A stretch of 64,000 nucleotides of DNA from Chloracidobacterium sp. (GCA_016706275.1 JADJJY010000002.1:668001-732000), one strand, 5' to 3'. Shown: positions 35,058-44,089, numbered from the stretch's first letter. Numbers and translations: made by a program. Notes: generated from the sequence alone by a model not told the origin.

Positions 35058-35480
35058 TTAAGGCAGGATCTGCCTGATCTCACCACCCTGGGTGAGTTCG
35101 TAAACATAGGTCACGCCTTCGCCAGCGATGCTGCGGGTCGCTGTGATCGTGTAACCGTTTCTTAGTTGCAGATCGGTCGGCGTGGCAGGCGTCATCGACA
35201 GCACAAACTTTCCGCGATTGATATTGTTACCGGAATTGGTTCCGATGCTGCTTGAGAGCAAATTGTTAACTTCGGTGAGGCGGCCAAAGCGGTTATTCTG
35301 CGAATAATAATTGACCTGTGTCGAAGCGATCGTACGCATGGTGGCAAATGTATTGCCGTTCTCGGCAGCACGCAATCCTTTTTGCAACGCTGGCACTGCG
35401 ACCGAGGCGACTATTCCGATAATTACAACTACGATCAACAACTCGATCAATGAAAATCCACTTTCCCTTTTGTTTTTCAT
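35058..35480 (-). CDS. Type IV pilin-like protein
   Basis: A 140-residue prepilin. The leader MKNKRESG is cut before FSLIELLIVVVIIGIVASVA, with Glu5 of the mature protein present, followed by a pilin head rich in Asn/Ser/Thr. It could form type IV pili or a type II secretion pseudopilus; the absence of a calcium-site motif or gsp neighbours leaves this open. GAGGTG precedes the ATG. No assembly ATPase or prepilin peptidase is in the window. Confidence 0.88.
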   Translation of the reverse strand: MKNKRESGFSLIELLIVVVIIGIVASVAVPALQKGLRAAENGNTFATMRTIASTQVNYYSQNNRFGRLTEVNNLLSSSIGTNSGNNINRGKFVLSMTPATPTDLQLRNGYTITATRSIAGEGVTYVYELTQGGEIRQILP

Positions 35481-35792
35481 CCATTACACCTCAAAGTCTT
35501 TACTAAAGTGACAATTTTTGGCACCTAGATTTTGACAAGTTACGGCATATTTGCCCGATCGTTTGCCACATAATCCAGGTTTTTCATATATTTACGGGGA
35601 TTGCGGCGTTAAAACCCTGTCTCCCGAGGTTGGATATTGCAAGCGTTATGCCAAAGGCCATATCACCGGTTATTTTGGCCAAAAACCATCGAAATCCCCA
35701 GTGTTTATGGGTGTGTTTGTTTTTTGTGAGTTTTTTTATAAGCTATATGTTTTTGTTGTAAGCAACGTGACCCTTGATAAGGGGAGAAACAA
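35481..35792. other. Divergent intergenic region, pilin / speA
   Basis: This 312-bp space carries the upstream regions of the pilin (minus) and speA (plus). It is T-rich near 35700-35750 with a weak TATAAG at 35737 but no convincing -35. A TGGCAaacgatcggGCA at about 35560 faintly resembles a sigma54 site in front of the pilin, but the spacing is off. An 84-codon frame here (35551-35805) is not supported. Confidence 0.3.
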
Positions 35793-37715
35793 TTGGCATC
35801 AGTAACTGAACAAACAAGCGAAACATACGGCATCGAAAATTGGGGATCCGATTATTTCGGCGTCAACCGAAAGGGCAATCTCATCGTCCGAGCCCCCGAA
35901 AACGATAATTACACCGCCGATGTAAAAGAGATCATTGACGATCTGAGAAAACGTGGCGTAAATACACCGATCCTGCTTCGGTTCCCCCAGCTATTGTTCG
36001 GACAGATCAGAAAACTGCAGTCGGCCTTTAAGAAATCCATCAAAGAATTTGAGTACAACGGCGGCCATCTTTGCGTCTTTCCAATGAAGGTCAACTCAAA
36101 TCGGGCTGTTATCGAAGAATATCTCCGCGAAGGAACGAGGCACAATTTTGGGTTAGAAGCGGGTTCGAAGGCCGAGCTATACGCTGCTCTCGGCGTAGAT
36201 CAGGCTAAGGACAGCCTGCTCGTGCTGAACGGTTTCAAAGACCGTGATTTCGTCAACCTAGCTTTTGCCGGTGCGATGGCGGGTAAAAATGTGGTGATCG
36301 TCATCGAAAAGATGAGTGAGCTCGACCACACGCTGGATATTGCCGCAAAATTCGCCAAAGAGGCCCCCGAAGCTCCATTGCCGATGGTCGGCGTTCGCGT
36401 CAAACTTTACTCAAAAGGCTCAGGCAAGTGGGAAAAATCGGGCGGCGAAGCTGCAAAATTTGGCCTGACAACAACGGAGATCCTCGAAGTCATCCGCCGC
36501 CTGCAAGAAGCCGGCCGGATCGACATGCTCAAGCTGCTCCACTTTCACATTGGTTCACAATTGACCGACATCAAGCGCATCAAAAACGCGATGAAAGAGG
36601 CGGCCCGCACCTACGCCAAGATCATCAAGATGAAGATACCGATCGAGTATCTCGACGTTGGCGGAGGCATGGCGGTCGATTATGACGGGTCGCGCACATC
36701 GTTTGAGTCATCGGCAAATTACAACGCTCAAGAATTTGCAAACGATGTGATCTATGTAATTAAAAACGTTTGCGACGACGAAAATGTCGAGCATCCGACG
36801 ATCATTCAGGAATCGGGCCGCTATCTATCGGCCTATCACGCCATGCTCGTCACCAACGTCCAAGACGAGATCGAAACGGTCGTCGAAAGCTTGTCAGAAA
36901 TGGAGATGACCAAGGACGACCCGCAGATCGTGCAAGAGCTTCACGACCTACGCGAGGGCGTAAACGGCAAAAATTATCGCGAGTATTACCACGATGCTCT
37001 TGAGAACCGCGACGAGCTATTTACGATGTTCAATCTTGGGCTGATCTCGCTCGAAGCTAAGGGAAAAGGCGAGGTCCTTTTCTGGGATATCTGCGAAAAA
37101 GCCGATCAATTTGCCCAGCAAAAGAAGTATGTCGCGGAGGAGTTTGACGAGCTGCGACAGCTGATGTGCGTCAAGTATCTTGCGAATTTCTCAGTATTTC
37201 GCTCGATGCCGGACAACTGGGCTCTCGAACAGCTCTTTCCTATCGTCCCAATACATAAACTCAACAAAAAGCCTTCGGAATATGCTACGCTTTGTGATAT
37301 AACCTGCGATTCCGATGGTATTGTGGACAAATTCGTCGACCTGCACGACGTTAAACCAGTGTTGGAATTGCACACGCTTGTTAAGGGCGAGTCTTACTAT
37401 CTGGCGATGATGCTGGTAGGTGCGTATCAAGAGGTTATGGGCAATAACCATAATCTTTTCGGAGTGCCGCACGAGGCTCACGTTTTTATCGGCGAGGACG
37501 GCTACATAATCAAAAAAGTGGTCTATGGTGCAACGCTTGGCGACGCTGTGGCCTCGGTCAGGTTTGAGCCGGGCCAGCTGCAGGACACGTTTAGACGCGC
37601 TGTGTTGCAGCGGATTAAAGAAGGCAAGCTCTCTAATGACGAAGGCAGTAAGGCCATCAGATTTTACGAAGATCAGGTTGAAAGTTATACGTATTTGACC
37701 CCGAACGGCAAATAA
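35793..37715 (+). CDS. speA: Biosynthetic arginine decarboxylase
   Basis: PLP enzyme converting arginine to agmatine, the first step of the agmatine route to polyamines. It is the large alanine-racemase-fold type: 640 aa, with the PLP Lys ~99 in VFPMKVNSN, HNFGLEAGSKAEL, LLHFHIGSQ, LDVGGGMAVDYDGS, and EQLFPIVPIHKL later. The TTG start is supported by AAGGGGAG 6 nt upstream. It begins a three-gene polyamine block with a deoxyhypusine-synthase-like gene and agmatinase. Confidence 0.95.
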   Translation: MASVTEQTSETYGIENWGSDYFGVNRKGNLIVRAPENDNYTADVKEIIDDLRKRGVNTPILLRFPQLLFGQIRKLQSAFKKSIKEFEYNGGHLCVFPMKVNSNRAVIEEYLREGTRHNFGLEAGSKAELYAALGVDQAKDSLLVLNGFKDRDFVNLAFAGAMAGKNVVIVIEKMSELDHTLDIAAKFAKEAPEAPLPMVGVRVKLYSKGSGKWEKSGGEAAKFGLTTTEILEVIRRLQEAGRIDMLKLLHFHIGSQLTDIKRIKNAMKEAARTYAKIIKMKIPIEYLDVGGGMAVDYDGSRTSFESSANYNAQEFANDVIYVIKNVCDDENVEHPTIIQESGRYLSAYHAMLVTNVQDEIETVVESLSEMEMTKDDPQIVQELHDLREGVNGKNYREYYHDALENRDELFTMFNLGLISLEAKGKGEVLFWDICEKADQFAQQKKYVAEEFDELRQLMCVKYLANFSVFRSMPDNWALEQLFPIVPIHKLNKKPSEYATLCDITCDSDGIVDKFVDLHDVKPVLELHTLVKGESYYLAMMLVGAYQEVMGNNHNLFGVPHEAHVFIGEDGYIIKKVVYGATLGDAVASVRFEPGQLQDTFRRAVLQRIKEGKLSNDEGSKAIRFYEDQVESYTYLTPNGK

Positions 37716-37777
37716 AAATAAGTGCCGACAATGGGTAGATACTCAGTTTAGAATTAAATTTATTGGTGAATAAAACT

Positions 37778-38839
37778 ATGGTAGCTCAGAAAAAGACAAA
37801 AGCCTCAAAATTCTTGACCGTCCCAACGCGGCCGGTCCCTATCGATCGCGATCGTTCGGTAGCAGGGCTTTTGGAGAAAATGGAAGGTGCCGGTTTCGGC
37901 GCAAAACAATTGGCCGAGGCCCATCGCATCTGGTTAGACATGCTCGATGATAATTCGACGATCTATTTGTGCGGTTCGGGTAACCTGATCACGTCTGGTA
38001 TGCGCCGGCTCCTGTCGTATGTGATCAAAAATCGCTTTGTCGATGTCATCGTTGTCTCTGGCACTGTCATCTACAACGATATACACGAAACGCTCGGACG
38101 CAATCATTATCAGGCTCATCCGAGCATGAGCGATGAGGAACTCGATGCTTCTGACGTGATGCGAGTCGGCGATGTGCTCTCAAACCGCGAGGAATATCAA
38201 GAGGCGGACGAATGGATCGGCAGCGTTATCAATCAACTCGAATTGACCCGTCCGTACTCGATCCGCGAGTTCCTGCACCTGATGGGCCGCGAACTTTCAG
38301 AGATCGCGCACGAAGACGGCATCTTGACCTCCGCATTCAAATCACGCATCCCTGTTTTCTGTCCTGACCTTCCAGGTTCGGAACTTGGTATCGGCATCGC
38401 CCGTGCGAAATTTGATAAGAAGATCCAGATCTCGCTCGATACATCGCAAGATGTTCTCGAAATGATGCAGATCGCTCACCGGACACGCAACTCCGGCATC
38501 ATCACACTTGGCAGCACGTCGAGCCAAGGGATGGTCAATGTCGCCGAGATCGCATCATACATCACTCGAACCAATCCGCGCGGCCATAAATACGCTATTT
38601 CGATCGCGACTGACTCCGCCCCGCTCGACATCAGAACGCCGACGTATGGTGCAAATCACACGTCGATGTTTGGCAAACTGTTACGCGGTGCTATCACGGC
38701 CTATGTTCCGTGTGACCCGTCGATCGCTCTACCGATGATAATCACTGCATTGTCGCAAACGGCAGCGAAGTTTATGAAAGGACGCAAACGCCCGACATTT
38801 AGCTTCTCAGGCCGTGAAATGCATATTGATGTTCCCTAG
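37778..38839 (+). CDS. Deoxyhypusine synthase-like protein
   Basis: NAD-dependent enzyme of the deoxyhypusine synthase family, which moves an aminobutyl group from spermidine to an acceptor. The active-site Lys is preserved (SMFGKLLRG, about residue 300, aligned with SWGKI of the eukaryotic enzyme). Other marks are IYLCGSGNLITSGMRR, DVIVVSGTVIYNDI and VFCPDLPGSELG. Bacteria lack eIF5A, so the acceptor is probably a small amine; family members in some bacteria make homospermidine. Placement between speA and speB supports polyamine synthesis. ATG at 37778 has GGTGA upstream; TTG 37763 and GTG 37766 are alternatives. Confidence 0.85.
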   Translation: MVAQKKTKASKFLTVPTRPVPIDRDRSVAGLLEKMEGAGFGAKQLAEAHRIWLDMLDDNSTIYLCGSGNLITSGMRRLLSYVIKNRFVDVIVVSGTVIYNDIHETLGRNHYQAHPSMSDEELDASDVMRVGDVLSNREEYQEADEWIGSVINQLELTRPYSIREFLHLMGRELSEIAHEDGILTSAFKSRIPVFCPDLPGSELGIGIARAKFDKKIQISLDTSQDVLEMMQIAHRTRNSGIITLGSTSSQGMVNVAEIASYITRTNPRGHKYAISIATDSAPLDIRTPTYGANHTSMFGKLLRGAITAYVPCDPSIALPMIITALSQTAAKFMKGRKRPTFSFSGREMHIDVP

Positions 38840-38853
38840 AGAATGCACGGTGA

Positions 38854-38906
38854 AAAATGCACAATGCACAATGAAACTCTTGCAGTCATTGTGCATTGTG
38901 CATTTT
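38854..38906. repeat. 21-bp perfect inverted repeat before speB
   Basis: Arms 38854-38874 and 38886-38906 are perfect complements built of TGCACAATGCACAATG-type units, with an 11-nt loop. It fills the gap between the deoxyhypusine-synthase-like gene and speB and would fold as a strong hairpin in a joint message. Confidence 0.8.
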
Positions 38907-38925
38907 GAATTACTTCATTAAAGAA

Positions 38926-39831
38926 ATGTCTGAATCCGAATCATTACCGATGAACTTTGGCGGTATCGACGAAGAGCGTTATTCGAATTTTGATGACGCC
39001 CACGTATTGATATTGCCTGTTTCGTACGAAGGGACCGTCTCTTACGGCACCGGAACCGGTGCGGGGGCGATGGCGATCGTCGATGCTTCGCGAAACATGG
39101 AGCTTTACGAAGAGGAAACAGACGCCGAGGTTTATAAGATCGGCATCCACACGCTGCCGGAATTTACTCCACGCGAAACACCAGCCGAAATGATGTCGGA
39201 CCTTTATGGTTATTCCAAACGGATGATCGAGGCCGGTAAATTTCTATGTATGCTTGGCGGCGAACATTCGGTTTCGGCACCGATAATCCAGGCCCACAAC
39301 GAAAAATACGACAATCTGAGCGTGCTCCAGATCGACGCTCACGCCGACCTTCGTGATGAATATGATGGGACGCCACATTCGCACGCATCGATCATGGCCC
39401 GCGTCGTAAAAGATATGCGGATACCGTCGGTGCAGGTCGGTATCAGGTCGATATCCGGTGACGAGGCACGTTCATTAAAAGAAGGCCTGCCAACCAAGAT
39501 ATTTTGGGCTCGTGATATTGCCGGAAAAACAGACTGGATCGACGACGCAATTGACGGCCTGACCGAAAACGTATATCTGACTATCGACATTGACGGGCTC
39601 GACCCGAGTATCGTTCCTACGACCGGCACACCTGAACCGGGTGGTTTAGGCTGGTATGAAACCTTAACTCTTATACGCAAACTCGCTGAAAAGAAAAGAG
39701 TTGTCGGAATGGACCTAGTTGAATATTCGTACTTTGAAAATTACGATTCACCGGCGTTTCTCTGCTCAAAACTCGTTTATAAATCGCTGGCTTATATCTT
39801 CCAAAAAGACACGCCAAAGATCTCGGGCTAA
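38926..39831 (+). CDS. speB: Agmatinase / ureohydrolase
   Basis: Arginase-family hydrolase that releases urea from agmatine, giving putrescine. The dimanganese ligands can be read in GGEHSVSAPI, QIDAHADLRDEYDG and TIDIDGLDPSIVP; SHASIM and GTPEPGGL are also typical. Next to speA, agmatine rather than arginine is the likely substrate. ATG at 38926 fits the family; the frame extends to 38896 within repeat sequence. Length 301 aa. Confidence 0.92.
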   Translation: MSESESLPMNFGGIDEERYSNFDDAHVLILPVSYEGTVSYGTGTGAGAMAIVDASRNMELYEEETDAEVYKIGIHTLPEFTPRETPAEMMSDLYGYSKRMIEAGKFLCMLGGEHSVSAPIIQAHNEKYDNLSVLQIDAHADLRDEYDGTPHSHASIMARVVKDMRIPSVQVGIRSISGDEARSLKEGLPTKIFWARDIAGKTDWIDDAIDGLTENVYLTIDIDGLDPSIVPTTGTPEPGGLGWYETLTLIRKLAEKKRVVGMDLVEYSYFENYDSPAFLCSKLVYKSLAYIFQKDTPKISG

Positions 39832-39959
39832 ACCCCAAAAGTTTGTTCAATATCTGTGAACAAGTAGCCCCTGTTTATCGTAAAATAATCAACATTGCCG
39901 GGTCTCACACAAGACCCGTCCGAATACATTTATATCGAATCATTAGGAGCATTCTTTTG

Positions 39960-41438
39960 ATGTTTAATAAGAAACTTTTAGTCATCGCACTTATCGCCAC
40001 CGTATCCGCTATTTCAGGCTGCAAAGCCGGTCTTTTTGGCGGCACCGACGCCGCTCCGGCACCGCAGCCTCCTCCGGCTCCGGTCGTAGTTGATGGTATG
40101 CGAACATCGTATGCCGATGTGGTTGAAAAAACCTCTCCGGCGGTCGTGCGGATCGAAGCCGCACACAAGGAAAAAGCTACACCACAGGGACAAAACCCCA
40201 CCGCCGACGATTTTTTCAAGCAGTTTCAGGCTCCGCAGCAAAATCGACGCCCCCAGATCGAACGGGGGCTTGGCTCAGGTGTGATAGTTAATGCAAACGG
40301 CACGATCTTGACTAATAATCACGTTGTCGAGGGTGCGGATAAGATCACCGTCGCGATGAGTGACAACAAGACCTACGATGCAAAGATCATCGGGACGGAT
40401 GAACCGAGCGACCTTGCAGTCATCAAGATCGAAGCCGAAAATCTTCCCTTCCTCACACTTGGCAATTCTGACAGCGTTCGCATCGGCGATATCGTGCTGG
40501 CGATCGGCAATCCGCTTGGGATCGGACAATCGGTAACGTCGGGCATTATCTCGGCAAAAGGTCGCAGAACGGGCCTAAGCGACGGTAGTTTTGAAGATTT
40601 TCTACAAACCGACGCTCCGATCAATCGCGGCAATTCGGGCGGAGCACTTGTAAATCTGAGTGGTGAGCTTATCGGCATTAACTCACAGATCCTGTCTGGC
40701 GGTGCGGGCGGCGGCAATATCGGTATCGCGTTCTCGATCCCGTCAAATATGGCGAAATCCGTCATGGAGCAGCTCGTCAAAGACGGCAAGGTCCATCGCG
40801 GAATGCTCGGCGTCAACATTCAAAATATCACCGACGACACCGCCAAAGCTCTTGAGATCAAGGACAAAAACGGTGTGCTTGTCAGCAACGTCAAAACAGG
40901 CAGTGCCGCTGATAAAGCCGGTGTTAAACGCGGCGACATCATCATCGCTATCAACGGCGAAAAGATCGAGGACAGCAACACTTTGCGAAATAAGGTAGCT
41001 GGAACGGCCCCGGGCACGACGATCAAGCTAACGGTCATCCGCGAAAGCAAAGAAATGGAACTGTCGGCAACGCTCGACGAATTTGCTGCTGCGGACGCAA
41101 AGAACGACGGCCCTGGCACGGGCAATGATGACAAGGGCGGAGCTGAAAAACAAAGCGGCAAGCTTGGCGTAGGACTTGAACCGGTAACACCTGCCGTCGC
41201 TAAACAACTCGGGCTCGATTCGGACAAAGAAGGCATGGTTGTAACGGAAGTTGATCCCAACGGCCCTGCGGCTGAAGAGGGCGTTTCACGTGGCGATGTC
41301 ATTCTTGAAATAAACAAAAAAGCCGTAAATTCGGTCGCCGACGTTCAGTCAGCTTTGAGTGCTTCAGGTGACAAACCCGTGCTGCTTCTGATATCGCGTC
41401 GCGGACAGACCATTTATTTGACGATAAAGCCTGAATAA
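39960..41438 (+). CDS. HtrA/DegP-type serine protease lipoprotein
   Basis: Periplasmic quality-control protease anchored as a lipoprotein (lipobox ...SAISGC, Cys ~21). The trypsin-like domain has the catalytic triad His ~121 (LTNNHVVEG), Asp ~151 (PSDLAVIKI) and Ser ~226 (NRGNSGGAL). Two PDZ domains follow (about 280-360 and 400-485). AGGAG upstream supports the ATG at 39960; the frame extends to 39843 without signal-like sequence. Full-length at 492 aa. Confidence 0.94.
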   Translation: MFNKKLLVIALIATVSAISGCKAGLFGGTDAAPAPQPPPAPVVVDGMRTSYADVVEKTSPAVVRIEAAHKEKATPQGQNPTADDFFKQFQAPQQNRRPQIERGLGSGVIVNANGTILTNNHVVEGADKITVAMSDNKTYDAKIIGTDEPSDLAVIKIEAENLPFLTLGNSDSVRIGDIVLAIGNPLGIGQSVTSGIISAKGRRTGLSDGSFEDFLQTDAPINRGNSGGALVNLSGELIGINSQILSGGAGGGNIGIAFSIPSNMAKSVMEQLVKDGKVHRGMLGVNIQNITDDTAKALEIKDKNGVLVSNVKTGSAADKAGVKRGDIIIAINGEKIEDSNTLRNKVAGTAPGTTIKLTVIRESKEMELSATLDEFAAADAKNDGPGTGNDDKGGAEKQSGKLGVGLEPVTPAVAKQLGLDSDKEGMVVTEVDPNGPAAEEGVSRGDVILEINKKAVNSVADVQSALSASGDKPVLLLISRRGQTIYLTIKPE

Positions 41439-41466
41439 AATCTGATTCCGTGGTATAAAACTTGGT

Positions 41467-41970
41467 ATGTGGAGCAAAATATACCTCGTCATTCTGGCCA
41501 TCGCGTGTCTCGTGATGGCCTTTTTTACTTTTTATTCGTGGAGCTGGCTGCAAAGCATTGGCCTACCCGCCGCTGCGGTCGCTGGATATGAATACCACGC
41601 TGGCTTGGCATGGCCCGTATTATGGATCGCCACCGTCGTTCTGTTGGTGCTTGGCAATGCTATCCTGTGGGCCAGCGAGCGGGCATGGGCGATGTGGGTG
41701 ACGTTTATCTACTTTTCGGCATTCGCCGTCATCCGCTATTTTTGGCTCGATCAGGCATTTTTTCAATTCAAAAAGACAAACGGGCTGTTTGACGGCAGTT
41801 TTTCGATCGCTCCGCTGATGGCGGTCATTTTGGTCGTGCTAATGGCCGCGATAGTGTTCTTTGACCAGTTCATAGTGCTCCGGCTTCGTGCAAAGACATA
41901 TCCGGCGGCGGCTCAGGACGATCCGCAAGCGGAATCACAAAAAGAAGAAAAGGCTTCCGATCCTGAATGA
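41467..41970 (+). CDS. Four-helix membrane protein of unknown function
   Basis: A 167-residue protein with four hydrophobic helices (about 5-25, 45-68, 73-93, 116-140) and a charged cytoplasmic tail rich in Glu/Lys/Asp. No family motif recognised. It starts 28 bp after the HtrA-type protease, so may share its message. Its final codons form the left half of a terminator. Confidence 0.75.
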   Translation: MWSKIYLVILAIACLVMAFFTFYSWSWLQSIGLPAAAVAGYEYHAGLAWPVLWIATVVLLVLGNAILWASERAWAMWVTFIYFSAFAVIRYFWLDQAFFQFKKTNGLFDGSFSIAPLMAVILVVLMAAIVFFDQFIVLRLRAKTYPAAAQDDPQAESQKEEKASDPE

Positions 41971-41983
41971 TCGAAGGCCTTTT
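41948..41983 (+). terminator. Terminator overlapping the end of the membrane-protein gene
   Basis: AAAAGGCTTCCGATC pairs with GATCGAAGGCCTTTT across a 6-nt loop, with one bulge. It ends with TTTT on plus and has an A-run on the other side, so it can also stop minus-strand tRNA-Pro transcription. Confidence 0.75.
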
Positions 41984-41989
41984 CCTATA

Positions 41990-42066
41990 TGGTCGGGACG
42001 ACAAGATTTGAACTTGCGACCTCTCGCACCCCAAGCGAACGCGCTACCAGACTGCGCTACGTCCCG
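41990..42066 (-). tRNA. tRNA-Pro(GGG)
   Basis: A 77-nt cloverleaf on the minus strand. The acceptor CGGGACG pairs with CGTCCCG, D-stem GCGC/GCGC, anticodon stem TTCGC/GCGAG, loop TTGGGGT with anticodon GGG, T-stem GCAAG/CTTGT with a normal TTCAAAT loop. Discriminator A and encoded CCA are present. It reads CCC and CCU proline codons. Confidence 0.95.
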
Positions 42067-42120
42067 AAAAACCGAATTCTAAGAGTAATTTTACGGCGGG
42101 AGATTGTCAAACCTGACGGT

Positions 42121-42597
42121 TTATTGTGACGCTCTCGGCTTGTTTAACATTTCACGCAGTTCGAGCAGATGAGCGGCAAGCAATTTAAGTGCGTCGCGCT
42201 GATCGCCGGAAAATTCTGCTGCGGTCGCAACCTGCCGTGGCGTGGGTTCGAAATCAAATAAAGTCGGGGCTTGCGGGTCTTCGGTTCGTGTTTCAGTGAC
42301 TGGAGTTATTTCGACAACCGGTTTTGGTTTGTTGCCCTCACGAGCTTCGCTTTGGAGCTTTTTACGGGCACCGGCGATGGTAAACATTTCGTTGTAAAGC
42401 AACTGTTTGATACGCAAAGCGATCTCAACATCACGCCGCCGATAGCTGCGTTGGCCTGATTTATTTTTTTGCGGTGACAGCACTGAAAACTCAGTTTCCC
42501 AATATCTAAGAACATGCGCCTGGACGCCGACGAGGTCGCAGACCTCACCTATCTTGAAGTATATTTTCTCAGGTATTACAACAGGTTCTTGTGCCAT
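42121..42597 (-). CDS. MerR family transcriptional regulator
   Basis: DNA-binding regulator of 158 residues. The N-terminal winged helix has the MerR pattern YFKIGEVCDLVGVQAHVLRYWE and GQRSYRRRDVE. The remainder is a short helix (LLYNEMFTIAGARKKL) and an acidic/Pro tail, with no metal-binding cysteines, as in the widespread MerR-like proteins that precede tRNA-Pro in many genomes. Divergent from thiL. Target unknown. Confidence 0.88.
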   Translation of the reverse strand: MAQEPVVIPEKIYFKIGEVCDLVGVQAHVLRYWETEFSVLSPQKNKSGQRSYRRRDVEIALRIKQLLYNEMFTIAGARKKLQSEAREGNKPKPVVEITPVTETRTEDPQAPTLFDFEPTPRQVATAAEFSGDQRDALKLLAAHLLELREMLNKPRASQ

Positions 42598-42682
42598 CGT
42601 GAGTCCGGGTGTGTTAAAGTTTCTTGTAAGTCAGTAGCGGTTATTCTATGCATTTAGGGCACTTGTGTCAACAGCAATTTGT

Positions 42683-43639
42683 ATGGTGAGCGAATTTGAG
42701 TTTATTGACCGCATTAAGTCTAAATACGCCCTACACCGTTTAGGCGATGACTGTGCCGTCTTGCCTAAAGACGCCGAAACCGATCTGCTTGTCACCGCCG
42801 ATATGCTGGTCGAAGACATAGATTTTCGACTCGCCTGGACCACGCCCGAGTTTCTCGGCCACAAAGCCCTGGCAGTTTCTATTTCGGACATAGCCGCAAT
42901 GGGCGGTTCACCAAACTGGGCGATGCTAAGCATCGGAATACCTGAAAGTCTTTGGAACACCGATTTTATTGATAGATTTTATGCGGGATGGTTTGCCCTC
43001 GCGGCCGAATTTGATGTCGAACTTGTGGGCGGTGACGTGTCCAAAGTGCCGGATAAACTGGTTATCGACTCGATCGTTGGCGGTGAATGCCACAAAGGAA
43101 AAGCCATTTTACGTTCAACAGCAAAACCGGGCGATGCGATTTTCGTTACCGGAACACTTGGCGGAGCTTCGGGCGGGCTAAAATTGCTTGAAAATGGTAT
43201 TCGTTTTGACGATTCCCTGCCTCTTAAGCGGCGTGATCTCATCCTGAAACAGCTTCAACCCCGACCTCACCTTACTCTATCTAACTCATTGATAATATTG
43301 GATATCGCTACGTCGATGATTGATGTCAGCGATGGTCTATCGTCGGATCTTACACATATCTGCTCGGCGAGTGGAGTTGGGGCATCGATCGAACTGACAC
43401 GCCTCCCGATAGAGCCGTATCTCGGGGCAAATTTCCCTGCCGACAACTGTATTGATATGGCTCTCAATGGCGGGGAGGATCTCGGTCTACTATTCACAGT
43501 AGATAGAAAAAATATTTCATTACTAGATTCGCTGCCCTTCACCAACATCGGTGAGATAACTGCGAATGTTGGTGTTATTGAGCTTATTCACGACGAGGTG
43601 ACGACGATACTGGAGCCACAAGGTTATCGGCATTTCTAG
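42683..43639 (+). CDS. thiL: Thiamine-monophosphate kinase
   Basis: ATP-dependent kinase making thiamine pyrophosphate from thiamine monophosphate. The PurM-like fold marks are RLGDDCAVL, VTADMLVEDIDFRL, ISDIAAMGGSP, LVGGDVSK, and IDVSDGLSSDL. Length 318 aa is typical. The ATG at 42683 is chosen; GTG 42665 and GTG 42686 are alternatives. No TPP riboswitch is seen upstream, and no other thiamine gene is nearby. Confidence 0.93.
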   Translation: MVSEFEFIDRIKSKYALHRLGDDCAVLPKDAETDLLVTADMLVEDIDFRLAWTTPEFLGHKALAVSISDIAAMGGSPNWAMLSIGIPESLWNTDFIDRFYAGWFALAAEFDVELVGGDVSKVPDKLVIDSIVGGECHKGKAILRSTAKPGDAIFVTGTLGGASGGLKLLENGIRFDDSLPLKRRDLILKQLQPRPHLTLSNSLIILDIATSMIDVSDGLSSDLTHICSASGVGASIELTRLPIEPYLGANFPADNCIDMALNGGEDLGLLFTVDRKNISLLDSLPFTNIGEITANVGVIELIHDEVTTILEPQGYRHF

Positions 43640-43894
43640 AAAATTTCCTTCCGAATCAATAAAATAAATAAAATGTTTGACAAGCATTTTTGATCTGTGC
43701 CAATATTGCGACTTCCTTGAAATGCGACGGAATTTTTTGGGAGATAATTTGATGCTACGGAATTTAGTACATGACTTTGCGGTAATTTCGGCCCAATTCG
43801 ACCGAATGGCAATGCTATGTCTGTGTATGGATAGCATTAACAATCAGCCCAAAACGACGGGTATAACCCGTTTGCAACAACTAGATTGATACTG

Positions 43895-44018
43895 CGGGAG
43901 CGGCGTTCCCGCTCCCGAAACATCAAAAGAACGACACAAACTCTGTGTCGGACAAGTTTTTAGGAGCCGTTACGCCGGGATCATTGTAAGGTCCCAGAGT
44001 AGCCGCTCCTTTTACTTT
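43895..44018 (+). ncRNA. Three consecutive hairpins, candidate structured RNA
   Basis: Hairpin 1: CGGGAGCGG / CCGCTCCCG (43895-43917). Hairpin 2: CGACACA / TGTGTCG (43932-43950). Hairpin 3: a 12-bp helix with one mismatch (43962-43973 with 43999-44010), enclosing a GGGA/TCCC stem, then TTTTACTTTT. The 471-bp space 43640-44110 contains no supported gene. It could be a small RNA ending in a terminator, a REP-type cluster, or leftover terminators; no strong promoter is seen. Confidence 0.4.
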
Positions 44019-44042
44019 TGATATTTGACAACTGAATAGCCG

Positions 44043-44089
44043 TAAAAAGGTCAGCGGCGCTGGATAATTCATATCCGCCGCCGCTGACC
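44043..44089 (-). terminator. Terminator of the repeat-domain secreted protein gene
   Basis: On the minus strand an 11-bp GC-rich stem (44079-44089 with 44049-44059), plus an inner GGATA/TATCC helix, is followed by TTTTT. It ends 22 bp after the gene's stop. Confidence 0.82.

Noticed and set aside
35551..35805. 84-codon frame before speA
   Set aside because: No ribosome-binding site, no recognisable domain, and it overlaps the supported TTG start of speA.
41888..42082. Short plus-strand frame ending in QDLNLRPLAPQANALPD
   Set aside because: It is the antisense of tRNA-Pro, a well-known false gene pattern.
42598..42682. TPP riboswitch before thiL
   Set aside because: The space is only 85 bp and lacks the conserved CUGAGA-type core.
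43677..43889. 70-codon frame after thiL
   Set aside because: It starts at a TTG within a TTGACA-like motif, has no ribosome-binding site and no familiar sequence.
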